Origin: CAIZQW01 sp942493055
Lineage (GTDB): Bacteria; Verrucomicrobiota; Kiritimatiellia; RFP12; UBA1067
Length of the DNA: 64,000 bases
NCBI GenBank assembly: GCA_942493055.1
Contig: OW818680.1
Location: 4,154,001-4,218,000 of the forward strand
Reading direction: 5' to 3'
The position numbers and the translations under genes are program-made. Shown piece after piece: positions 17,867-25,280 of this stretch (position 1 is the first letter of the stretch; every line of letters starts with the position of its first letter). The notes beneath the pieces were generated by a model. That model was not told where the DNA came from and ran no database searches. It was given only the letters and a program-made list of their open reading frames with translations.

Positions 17867-19090
17867 ATGAAATGTAGAAGTTGTGGTCACATACTGAATC
17901 GAGTTTTTCTGAATCTTCAGCATTCTCCCCCTTCCAACTCGTTTTTGACAGCCGAGATGCTCGCACAGCCTGAGACCTATTTCCCGTTGTGTGTTTATGT
18001 CTGCGAATGTTGCTTGCTGGTGCAAATTGATGAGTGTGCGGTCTCGCATGATATCTTTAACGCGGGATATGTTTACTTCTCAAGCTATTCGGCTGCGTTT
18101 GTTAAGCATGCTGAAGAATATGTGCAGCATATTACGGAGATGCTCTCGCTGGATAAAGAGTCGATGGTCTACGAAGCCGCATCCAATGATGGCTATCTGC
18201 TGCAGTTCTTCAAACAGAAGGGCATCCCGTGTTGTGGGATCGAGCCGAGTAAGTCTGTAGCGGATGTTGCCATGAAAAAGGGCATTCCCACGGAGGTGGA
18301 GTTCTTTACAGCCTCTTTCGCCTCACAACTTTCACGCATCAAGGGGAAGGCCGACCTGTTCCTCGGGAATAATGTCATGGCGCATGTCCCCAATCTGAAT
18401 GATTTCATCGCTGGAATCAAATTCATTTTAAAACCTTCCGGTGTTGCTACGCTGGAATTTCCCCATCTGCTCCATCTGATCGAACGCCTGGAGTTTGATA
18501 CGGTCTATCATGAACACTATTCCTATTTTTCCTTATTGACGTTGCAGACCGCGTTTCAGCGTCATGGCTTGAAAATTTTCCAAGTGAAGGAATTGGAGGT
18601 TCATGGCGGATCGTTGCGAATCTATGTGACACACAGCGATTCTCCGCGCGCCATTGACTCAACAGTCTTGAAGGTCCTGCGGGATGAGCAGCAACTCGGT
18701 TTGGATACGATGGATGCGTATTCGGGTTTCCAAGTGAAGGTCGATTCACTCTGCCGCGACTTTATTCAGTTTCTGGTGGAAAAGAAGCATGAGGGTGCCA
18801 AGATTGCTGGCTATGGAGCCGCAGCAAAGGGAAATACCTTGTTGAACTACTGCGGGATTAAACCGCATCTCATTGATTTTGTTTCGGATATCACGCCCGC
18901 CAAGCAAGGCAAATTCCTTCCGGGGAGCCACATCCCTGTTTATGGGGAGGAGAAATTGAAGGAAGAAAAGCCGGACTATATTGTGATATTGCCTTGGAAT
19001 TGGAAGGACTCGATTATTCAGCGCCTTGATTTCACGCGGCAATGGGGAGCGAAATTTGTTACGCCCATTCCCAGCGTGGAGATGTTTTAG
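17867..19090 (+). CDS. Sugar C-methyltransferase (zinc-binding, three-domain family)
   Basis: A 407-residue protein with the three domains of NDP-hexose C-methyltransferases of the TylCIII/NovU type: an N-terminal zinc-binding domain (C3, C6, C46, C49; MKCRSC and CECC), a central SAM domain (YEAASNDGYLLQFFK; FLGNNVMAHVPNL), and a C-terminal domain with IAGYGAAAKGNTLLNYCGI and PWNWKDSII. The HEHYSYFSLLTL segment is the family's catalytic region. It probably makes a C-branched deoxysugar precursor in the cytoplasm. TTG at 17861 is an alternative start six bases upstream; AGAGG precedes both. Confidence 0.88.
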   Translation: MKCRSCGHILNRVFLNLQHSPPSNSFLTAEMLAQPETYFPLCVYVCECCLLVQIDECAVSHDIFNAGYVYFSSYSAAFVKHAEEYVQHITEMLSLDKESMVYEAASNDGYLLQFFKQKGIPCCGIEPSKSVADVAMKKGIPTEVEFFTASFASQLSRIKGKADLFLGNNVMAHVPNLNDFIAGIKFILKPSGVATLEFPHLLHLIERLEFDTVYHEHYSYFSLLTLQTAFQRHGLKIFQVKELEVHGGSLRIYVTHSDSPRAIDSTVLKVLRDEQQLGLDTMDAYSGFQVKVDSLCRDFIQFLVEKKHEGAKIAGYGAAAKGNTLLNYCGIKPHLIDFVSDITPAKQGKFLPGSHIPVYGEEKLKEEKPDYIVILPWNWKDSIIQRLDFTRQWGAKFVTPIPSVEMF

Positions 19091-19099
19091 CGAGGTTGT

Positions 19100-19597
19100 A
19101 TGAAATTAAATCTGGGGTGCGGCGAGAAAAAGCTGGAGGGTTACGTTAATGTTGACATGTGCGGTACTCCCGATGTGCAAGTAGATTTGTCTGTGTTCCC
19201 TTGGCCATTTGAGGACAATTCTGCAGATGAAATCACCTCGGCGCATTTCTTAGAGCATGTCCAGGATTATGAACGGACGATCTTAGAAATGCATCGTATT
19301 TTGAAACCCAAAGGCCTCTTACACTTTAAAGTCCCACATTTTAGAAATCCATTTGCGCAATGGCATTTACACAAATGGCCGTTTAGCGTCGTAACCTGTG
19401 GCCTCTTATGTCTGAAAATACCCTATCAGTGGAATGGTGTTCAGCTTTTTGAACAGACGAGTTTGAGGATCAACTACATATTTATTGGTAAGAGGCTTGG
19501 GCGGATTCTTGGATATTTTGCCAATATTTCCCCTGTCAAATGGGATTGGCTTGGTTTGCCTATCGATGAAATTGAGTTTGAGGGGAGAAAAGTGTGA
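19100..19597 (+). CDS. Small SAM-dependent methyltransferase, paralogue A
   Basis: A 165-residue minimal methyltransferase: MKLNLGCGEKKLEGYVNVD is motif I with the acidic residue, and FLEHVQDYERTILEMHRILKPKG is the conserved Methyltransf_11 helix. It is much shorter than the full family. The gene at 20453 is a close paralogue (same length class, same motifs, similar DNA), with the DUF5672 gene between them, so the pair probably arose by duplication inside the cluster. The substrate is unknown but likely a lipid-linked sugar. Its stop overlaps the GTG start of the next gene. Confidence 0.85.
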   Translation: MKLNLGCGEKKLEGYVNVDMCGTPDVQVDLSVFPWPFEDNSADEITSAHFLEHVQDYERTILEMHRILKPKGLLHFKVPHFRNPFAQWHLHKWPFSVVTCGLLCLKIPYQWNGVQLFEQTSLRINYIFIGKRLGRILGYFANISPVKWDWLGLPIDEIEFEGRKV

Positions 19598-20463
19598 AGC
19601 AGGAAATAGCAACTCAAGACATGAGAAAATGGCAACTGAAACAACTTAGATGCTTGTTGTCCCATCCCCCGTCTCATTTAGGGCCGTCGTCAATCACGAT
19701 TGTCATTTGGCATTATTGGCAAAATGAAGAGGTGTTTAACAACGAATTTCGTTATATTGAAATGGCCATTAGAGAAACCTGGAAGCAGTTTGGTTTATTG
19801 AAAACTTTGCTGATCGTGAATCGCATAACAAGTTCAATTGAGCGACTGTGTATGCAATTTCCAGACAGGGTCCGTTTTGACTATTGTAAGGACCTACAGC
19901 CTGGCAACTTATATTCCATGTGCTATGATGCGATTGAAAATTTGCACCGACGTGTCGATACAGATTATGTGTTGTATGTACATCCAGACGGTTGGGCATT
20001 GCGACCAGGGATTGAAGAGTTTATGGGAAAATATGATTATATTGGGGCTCCATGGGCTGAGTGGCAAAAACCGCATGGGCTCGGAAAATTACTACTGCTT
20101 GGTGGAAAGCATGTTGGTGGTGTTGGAAATGGCGGTTTCTCACTCCGATCAAGAAAGCTTTTTGAAATAGGTGCATGGTATTATAAACGAAAATATAAAC
20201 TGATTCCTGATTGCTTTTTCTTCTATGAGGATATTTATTATACCATGTTTTTACCTTCCTATGAACGAATGTATCGCGATATTGCTCGTATGGCACCGCC
20301 GGAAGAAGCTGCAAAATTTGCACTTAACGACAATTTTGATTTATACAAAAAAAGTGGGGAAATGCCACTTGGATTCCATTCAAATAGGGCGTTCTCTCAG
20401 TTGGTTCAAGATCGGTTTATTTCCTATAAGGTCGAAGAGATTGGTGACTTAAATGAAGATTAA
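19594..20463 (+). CDS. DUF5672 glycosyltransferase-like protein
   Basis: A 289-residue protein. A GTG start at 19594 overlaps the previous TGA stop and has GAGGGGAG just upstream. Motifs DYVLYVHPDGW, YDYIGAPWAEW and VGNGGFSLRSRKL are characteristic of the DUF5672 family, which has a GT-A-like pattern (an acidic VHPDG in place of DXD) and is found in glycan loci. A late acidic motif FFYEDIYYTMF fits the catalytic region. The exact activity has not been established for the family. An ATG at 19621 is a possible shorter start. Confidence 0.75.
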   Translation: MKQEIATQDMRKWQLKQLRCLLSHPPSHLGPSSITIVIWHYWQNEEVFNNEFRYIEMAIRETWKQFGLLKTLLIVNRITSSIERLCMQFPDRVRFDYCKDLQPGNLYSMCYDAIENLHRRVDTDYVLYVHPDGWALRPGIEEFMGKYDYIGAPWAEWQKPHGLGKLLLLGGKHVGGVGNGGFSLRSRKLFEIGAWYYKRKYKLIPDCFFFYEDIYYTMFLPSYERMYRDIARMAPPEEAAKFALNDNFDLYKKSGEMPLGFHSNRAFSQLVQDRFISYKVEEIGDLNED

Positions 20464-20977
20464 TCTTGGTTGCGGCGAAAAAATAATTGATGGCTATGTT
20501 AATGTTGATGCGGTTGGAAACCCCACTGTGGTTTGCGACTTATCCGCATTCCCCTGGCCGTTTGAAGATAACTCAGCCGATGAAATATTCTCGGAGCACT
20601 TTCTTGAGCATGTGGTTGATTTTGAAAAGACTATTCTCGAAATGCACCGGATTTTGAAACCGAATGGTAAATTGTACTTTAAGGTCCCTCATTTTCGTAG
20701 CTCCTTTAATCCGTGGCATCTGCACAAATGGAATTTCAGCATTATTACGTGTATGCATGTGGGACAGGCAATCCCTTACCAGTGGGGGGGACGGCAACTG
20801 TTTGTGACAAAGTCCATTCGGATCCGCTATGCATTTATTCCTTACTTTCCCCGAATTTTCTGGAAAATGCTGGAATGTGTTGCAAACATCAATCCAGCAG
20901 CATGGGACTATCTGGGCTTTCTCATCGATGAGATTGAATACATAGGGCATAAACCGAACGAAGGCGCGGACAAATGA
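20453..20977 (+). CDS. Small SAM-dependent methyltransferase, paralogue B
   Basis: A 174-residue methyltransferase that starts 11 nt before the end of the DUF5672 gene. MKINLGCGEKIIDGYVNVD, FPWPFEDNSADEIFSEHFLEHV and ILEMHRILKPNGKLYFKVPHF match paralogue A at 19100 nearly residue by residue in the first 110 positions. The C-terminal 50 residues differ more, which suggests different acceptors. It overlaps the GT17 gene by 4 nt, so it belongs to one tightly coupled operon. Confidence 0.85.
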   Translation: MKINLGCGEKIIDGYVNVDAVGNPTVVCDLSAFPWPFEDNSADEIFSEHFLEHVVDFEKTILEMHRILKPNGKLYFKVPHFRSSFNPWHLHKWNFSIITCMHVGQAIPYQWGGRQLFVTKSIRIRYAFIPYFPRIFWKMLECVANINPAAWDYLGFLIDEIEYIGHKPNEGADK

Positions 20978-21966
20978 CATACGACTGCTTTACATTCTTT
21001 AATGAACTGGATCTGCTAGAGATCCGGCTGAATGTCTTGAATGACGTTGTGGATCGGTTTGTCCTTGTCGAGGCAACGAAGACATTTTCAGGGCATAATA
21101 AGCCTTTGTATTTCAATCAAAATCGAGATCGTTTTAAAGATTTTCTGCCAAAGATAGTTCATGTAATTGTGGATGATTACCCTCGGTTTGTTACTGCTTG
21201 GACGTATGAGAGTCATCAGAGGAATTGCATCATCCGTGGTTTGGCTGATCCCAAGCCAGACGATGTGATCTTGATATCGGATTTAGATGAGATCCCCAAT
21301 CCAGTCTTAGTGGAGCAGTATCGCAATACTCCGGGTATTAAACTTTTCCATCAGGCGATGTATTATTATTATTTTAACTACCTCTGTCATACGACTCCCA
21401 TCTGGCGATGCGGTACAAAAATGTTGTTTTACAAAGATTTTCTGACATTCGATGAAAGATACAAGGTGGCATATTCCGAATATTTGCCTGAAGAAAATAA
21501 TCATGGGGTGACGATTAACAAAGTCAGGCACCTCTATGGTGCAGATGTTGTTGTGCCAAATGGTGGGTGGCATTTTTCATATTTGGGGAAGGTTGATTCA
21601 ATTGTTGAGAAACTTAAATCTTTTTCTCATCAAGAATTAAATGTAGGGAATAATTTTGATGCAAGTGTTGTGGCGGATCGCATCTGCAAAGGACGTGACC
21701 CTTTTGGAGGAAATGCTCGTTTTTATGGAGTCGCCTTAGATAATAGATTTCCTCAGTATTTGCTTGATAATAAAACAAAATACAGCCATCTCATCTTTAA
21801 TGTTACACCACGATATATTCGGGCAACATGGGTTGCTCGAAAGTACTTTCTTCTGAGAGAAAAATGTTTTAGATATATTGTTTTCGAATTAATACCACAG
21901 AGATTCCATCCCCTATTGTTGAGACTTCGGAAAGCTTATCAGAAACATAAATTACATTCGGCTTAG
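20974..21966 (+). CDS. Glycosyltransferase family 17 (beta-1,4-N-acetylglucosaminyltransferase-like)
   Basis: A 330-residue protein of the GT17 family, whose eukaryotic member is MGAT3. MTYDCFTFFNELDLLEIRL is the family's N-terminal signature, FVLVEATKTFSGHNKPLYF the second block, and ILISDLDEIPNP carries the metal-binding acidic residues. GGWHFSYLGK is the late conserved block. It likely adds N-acetylhexosamine to the glycan, by analogy with the family. It is the last plus-strand gene of the cluster; its TAG overlaps the stop codon of the minus-strand gene that follows. Confidence 0.85.
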   Translation: MTYDCFTFFNELDLLEIRLNVLNDVVDRFVLVEATKTFSGHNKPLYFNQNRDRFKDFLPKIVHVIVDDYPRFVTAWTYESHQRNCIIRGLADPKPDDVILISDLDEIPNPVLVEQYRNTPGIKLFHQAMYYYYFNYLCHTTPIWRCGTKMLFYKDFLTFDERYKVAYSEYLPEENNHGVTINKVRHLYGADVVVPNGGWHFSYLGKVDSIVEKLKSFSHQELNVGNNFDASVVADRICKGRDPFGGNARFYGVALDNRFPQYLLDNKTKYSHLIFNVTPRYIRATWVARKYFLLREKCFRYIVFELIPQRFHPLLLRLRKAYQKHKLHSA

Positions 21967-22736
21967 CGGGATGTTTTCCTTGCCCATAAAAGAAGACGCT
22001 TTAGAATCCCTCTTAACGTGTAATTGAGTCGGCGTATGATATTCGGATGTCCAATGTTGTACGTGCAGAGACTCGTATAACAACAGTGAGAATATTTGTT
22101 TTGTATATACGCGAGTTGTTTATAAAAACGCTCGCCGGCATTTCCCCCTGACCAATGATGACACTTGAAATTCAATATCTGCGAGGGGATTTGATGGTTT
22201 TCTTTAGCGGAGACACATATATCCTCGGCATACAAATCAAATGACAGATGCTCATCAAAGCGGAGACCTGTTTTCTGAATCAAATCTGAGTGGACAATGA
22301 TGCAGCACCCGTCAAATGTGTCTACGGGTGTCTTGTTGGGGGCCGGGCAACCAATTTGATGAAGGCCTGTGCCGTCCTTATTCGACTCCATGATTGATCC
22401 GATGGGTTGCCATAAATAGATCAGTCCAAAAAGCACTTTGGTTATTGCGCCAATAGCGCCATATAGCACATGCGTGTCTGATGTGCGTAATATGTCGTAG
22501 ATGTCTTCCTGAAATTCAAAATCCTCATGGCAGAAAACAAACCAGGTTGTTTTAGAGTAGTCATATGAATTTAAAAACTGATTATAACGAAAGGGTATAC
22601 CTCTGTTTTCAGTCGAATTATCAATGGGAATTAAAGTATGGCGATTGACGTGGGGGTTACTCGTAATGCATTTTTCATACATTGCCTTGTCACGTACTAC
22701 AGATATAAAGGTAACATTCGTTTTCATATCAGGCAT
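21963..22736 (-). CDS. StrF-like glycosyltransferase (GT2 superfamily)
   Basis: A 257-residue protein with TFISVVRDKAMYEKCI at the N-terminus, SKTTWFVFCHEDFEFQEDI in place of the usual DXD region, and LYAEDICVSAKEN near residue 180. This fits the glycosyltransferase-like domain of streptomycin-cluster StrF. The first ATG (22736) overlaps the end of the upstream GT2 by 8 nt; the ATG at 22727 follows that stop directly and is equally likely. It is the last gene of a three-gene minus-strand glycosyltransferase operon (24740 to 21963). Confidence 0.78.
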   Translation of the reverse strand: MPDMKTNVTFISVVRDKAMYEKCITSNPHVNRHTLIPIDNSTENRGIPFRYNQFLNSYDYSKTTWFVFCHEDFEFQEDIYDILRTSDTHVLYGAIGAITKVLFGLIYLWQPIGSIMESNKDGTGLHQIGCPAPNKTPVDTFDGCCIIVHSDLIQKTGLRFDEHLSFDLYAEDICVSAKENHQIPSQILNFKCHHWSGGNAGERFYKQLAYIQNKYSHCCYTSLCTYNIGHPNIIRRLNYTLRGILKRLLLWARKTSR

Positions 22737-23766
22737 CTTTCAGACGGAAGATCAAACGTTTAAAGAAAATAAGCATAGGCTTTGACAAGGAGGGGAGCCC
22801 AAGTGTCCAGGCCAGGACGGATAACAGGGCAAAGTGTTGATGGGTGAGCAAGCCCAGCAGGAGTCTCCCTCGATAAGAGAGGTTGGCGTCAAGGATACCC
22901 TCTGCTTTCAGGCTATTGATATTCTGCGCTGTCCGAAGGAACATCTCCCGAGAGGTCTTGGAACGTCCATGGACGAAAATAACAGAGATGCAAAACCAGA
23001 GCGCCCATTGGTGGATGTCCTTCTTGATGCGATTGGCATCGATCTGATATTTTTGCGAGCGGGTATAGACTTCCCGGTAGCAGGTAAAGGCATTGTCAAT
23101 GTACCAGAGCGGCATGGAGCGTGACGTGGAGTTCAGATTGCGGCGCACCCCGTAAAGAGGCTGTGGAATCTTGGCCCATTTCTCCACTTTGAAGGCGAGT
23201 TCAAACAAAAACGTGTGATCTTCGCCGCCGCTGATCTTGGGGAAAAGGCAATCGCCGATCGCTGTGAGGCGGTAGATGTATTGCCAGACGCAGATGGTCG
23301 TGCCCGGATATTCGCCGTTCCTCAAGCAGGTGAGCGGCGTAATGTGAATGGCTTTGACGTCATAGTGCGTTGGCTGATAGTGTTTAGAAAAGTGAGTGCG
23401 CTCAAACTGGAGCAGGTCTGCTCCAGAGGCTTCGATGCACTGATAGGCGATCTCAAAACTCTGGGGATGCAGCAGGTCATCCTGGTCAGCAAACATGATA
23501 TAGGGCGTCTGCGCCTGAGCCATCCCGACATTTCGGCTGTCCCCGGTGCCGCCGTTCGCTTTGTCGATGAGTTGAAAACGGGAATCCTTTTTGCAATAGC
23601 CAGCGATGATTTCGCGTGAATTATCCTTGCTCCCGTCATTGACACACAAGCAAGTCCAGTAAGGGAACGTTTGCGCAATTACCGAGTCAAAGAGTTCGGC
23701 AAGAAAACGGCTCCCGTTGTAAACCGGCACGATCAGCGTAATTTTCGGCGAAGCGGGCTGGGTCAT
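22729..23766 (-). CDS. Glycosyltransferase family 2
   Basis: A 345-residue GT-A glycosyltransferase: KITLIVPVYNGSRFLAELFDSV at the start, CVNDGSKDNSREII, and the metal-binding MFADQDDLLHPQSF near residue 95. The C-terminus is basic with a short hydrophobic stretch, consistent with peripheral membrane attachment. It overlaps the next upstream gene by 4 nt (23763-23766) and the downstream one by up to 8 nt, so the three genes form one operon. Base composition is visibly GC-richer than in the neighbouring plus-strand cluster. Confidence 0.9.
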   Translation of the reverse strand: MTQPASPKITLIVPVYNGSRFLAELFDSVIAQTFPYWTCLCVNDGSKDNSREIIAGYCKKDSRFQLIDKANGGTGDSRNVGMAQAQTPYIMFADQDDLLHPQSFEIAYQCIEASGADLLQFERTHFSKHYQPTHYDVKAIHITPLTCLRNGEYPGTTICVWQYIYRLTAIGDCLFPKISGGEDHTFLFELAFKVEKWAKIPQPLYGVRRNLNSTSRSMPLWYIDNAFTCYREVYTRSQKYQIDANRIKKDIHQWALWFCISVIFVHGRSKTSREMFLRTAQNINSLKAEGILDANLSYRGRLLLGLLTHQHFALLSVLAWTLGLPSLSKPMLIFFKRLIFRLKDA

Positions 23767-24740
23767 GAAGAACGTCTCCTTGTCAGATAGAGCACCCCTA
23801 CACAGAAGCGCTCAAGCCAGATGGCGAGCATGTAAAGGGGATGCGTGAGTGCCCGTTTCCATTTACCCTGCTCAAAAAAGACAGTGAAGAAACGATAGAA
23901 CAGGCCAAACTGTTTCCGGGTGATCTCGTCCTGGCCCCATTTCTCCAGGTAGGCTGAAAAATTAGTGGAGTAGTAGGCCTTCTTCTTCAAATGACGGCTG
24001 AACGAGAAGGCACCTTCATCATGGATCAGATGGCCTTGGGTTAACGCCACCTGCGAGGTGACGGCAAGGATCCGGCGGTCCAAATCCCAGTCTTCTGCGG
24101 CAAACAGGTTTTCATCATATCCGCCCACCTGTTCCAGAATGGAACGCTTGATGACGCGTAGCCCGTCAATGCAGGTCGCGTCGTAGAAACTGCGCTCAAA
24201 GTTCCTGACCTTGATCCACCAGTTAGTGCCAGCCCTTACTTCACGCACATACAACGCATCGACAGGTGAACAAGTAGCAGTTGGCAGTTGGCAGTTGGCA
24301 GCCTCCTTCGTCAAGGCTTCCGCCTTCGCTATGCCTACGGCGGACAAGACGGCGGCCAGGGTGGGCAATGCGCTGTCCCCAGTTTCAAGAGGATTGCTGA
24401 CTGAACACTGTTTACTGTTGACTGAACACTGTATGCGTCCCCGCACCTCCCGAAGCGTGACTTCAGGCACGCGCATATCCGCGTCGACAAAGAAGACATA
24501 GCTGCCTTGGGCCTCCTTCCAGCCGCGGTTGCGCTGGGTGCTGCGCTCAGGGCCTTGCTGGAGCACGCGCACCCCCAGGGATTCCGCAATGCGCTTTGTG
24601 TCATCCGTGGAGAAATTGTCGATGACCAGGATCTCGGCCCACCCCTCGCGGACAGCCGCTTGGAACGATTCAATGCAGAGCGCGATATTGCGCGCTTCAT
24701 TCTTGACCGGTATGATGATGCTGAGTAGGGGGGAATGCAT
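23763..24740 (-). CDS. Glycosyltransferase family 2 with in-frame repeat insert
   Basis: A 325-residue GT2: LLSIIIPVKNEARNIALCIES, ILVIDNFSTDDTKRIAE and the metal-binding FFVDADMRVPEVTL. Directly after this core, about residues 102-159 are a low-similarity insert encoded by stacked short repeats (24262-24435): sequence encoding CSVNSKQCSVSN, a palindromic module, and heptamers encoding NCQLPTATC. The catalytic frame resumes at ALYVREVRAGTNWW and ends with FAAEDWDLDRRI. The insert is open in frame, so the enzyme may still work, but gain or loss of one heptamer would frameshift it. It heads the three-gene operon. Confidence 0.88.
   Translation of the reverse strand: MHSPLLSIIIPVKNEARNIALCIESFQAAVREGWAEILVIDNFSTDDTKRIAESLGVRVLQQGPERSTQRNRGWKEAQGSYVFFVDADMRVPEVTLREVRGRIQCSVNSKQCSVSNPLETGDSALPTLAAVLSAVGIAKAEALTKEAANCQLPTATCSPVDALYVREVRAGTNWWIKVRNFERSFYDATCIDGLRVIKRSILEQVGGYDENLFAAEDWDLDRRILAVTSQVALTQGHLIHDEGAFSFSRHLKKKAYYSTNFSAYLEKWGQDEITRKQFGLFYRFFTVFFEQGKWKRALTHPLYMLAIWLERFCVGVLYLTRRRSS
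24262..24435 (-). repeat. Stacked short repeats inside a GT2 coding sequence
   Basis: Three repeat types lie side by side in frame. Heptamers GCAGTTG occur three times plus a partial unit at 24277-24301. A palindromic module including CCTACGGCGGACAAG lies near 24332-24350. TGACTGAACACTGT occurs twice, 21 nt apart, at 24398-24432. The 14-mer GTCCCCAGTTTCAA at 24376-24389 is the reverse complement of TTGAAACTGGGGAC found in the GT4 gene at 27588-27601. Confidence 0.85.
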
Positions 24741-24753
24741 GGTGCCTATTTTT

Positions 24754-24795
24754 CATATCACTGCGGAATAGTCAAGACCATTCCGCAGTGATATG
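24754..24795. repeat. 20-bp inverted repeat upstream of the glycosyltransferase operon
   Basis: CATATCACTGCGGAATAGTC and GACCATTCCGCAGTGATATG are inverted copies with one mismatch and a 2-nt gap. The site is just upstream of the start codon at 24740, and CGGAATGGTC recurs at 24795-24804. It could be an operator or a hairpin in the 5' leader. Confidence 0.6.
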
Positions 24796-24938
24796 CGGAA
24801 TGGTCGTGGCTTTTTCTTTTAGAATCGTCGTGAACTTTCTGGGAATATCAAGTTACGGAAGCTGTGTCAGCCCTGTTTTCCCCACGGGGGAAACGGGTTT
24901 TTAGGAGAAAATGCTCCAATTGTAACTTCCGAGTTATT

Positions 24939-25085
24939 CTGTTCTATGCGTTCTTTTTGAGCGACGTAGCCTTCTTGTCCGCCGTAGGCATCGCGAAGGC
25001 GCAAGCTTTAGCGAAGGCATAGGCTGGTTGTGGTAAAAACTTCTCAATCCGGGTCAATCCGCGCAATCCGTAGCTAAAAGCTATC
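24939..25085. repeat. Dispersed repeat 'CAATCCGCG', copy 1
   Basis: TTCTATGCGTTCTT, then a palindromic CCGCCGTAG module, AGGCTGGTTGTGGT, and TCAATCCGCGCAATCCG ending in TAGCTAAAAG. The same blocks in the same order recur at 40995-41099. The 540-nt gap 24741-25280 otherwise holds the operator-like inverted repeat, this repeat, a 'GACACTT' repeat and a promoter; no gene is supported. Confidence 0.8.
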
Positions 25086-25128
25086 TCATCATTTATTCCC
25101 GCTCTGAGGGAGGCGGGTTGGCCTCTAA

Positions 25129-25181
25129 TTCCCAACTTGCTGACACTTACTGACACTTCTAAGACTTATTGACACTTCTCC
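25129..25181 (+). repeat. 'GACACTT' dispersed repeat, copy 1
   Basis: The block starts TTCCCAACTTGC and continues TGACACTTACTGACACTTC, TAAGACTTATTGACACTTCTC. Two more copies occur at 31709-31763 (opposite strand) and 34038-34092. Inside, GACACTT or a near match recurs four times. Confidence 0.85.
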
Positions 25182-25220
25182 GCGTAAGAGGATCCCCCCG
25201 AAATCTTTACCAACTTTATG

Positions 25221-25249
25221 TTCAATAAAGCCCTCAAATATGGTATATT
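25221..25249 (+). promoter_or_regulatory. Putative promoter of the GT4 gene
   Basis: TTCAAT, a 17-nt spacer and a consensus-like TATATT (25244-25249) lie 32 nt upstream of the ATG at 25281. Confidence 0.45.
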
Positions 25250-25280
25250 CATTCAACCTTTATGAAGCGCTTAGGAACGA

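Noticed and set aside
24944..25156. Small reading frames starting MSVSVSKLGIRG (also at 31733 and 34066)
   Set aside because: They read through the dispersed GACACTT repeat; the identical start comes from the repeat, and the rest of each frame is unrelated repeat sequence.
25129..25181. GACACTT repeats as a small CRISPR array
   Set aside because: Units are only about 7 nt with 3-9 nt between them, no spacers of 30 nt, no cas genes anywhere in the window.
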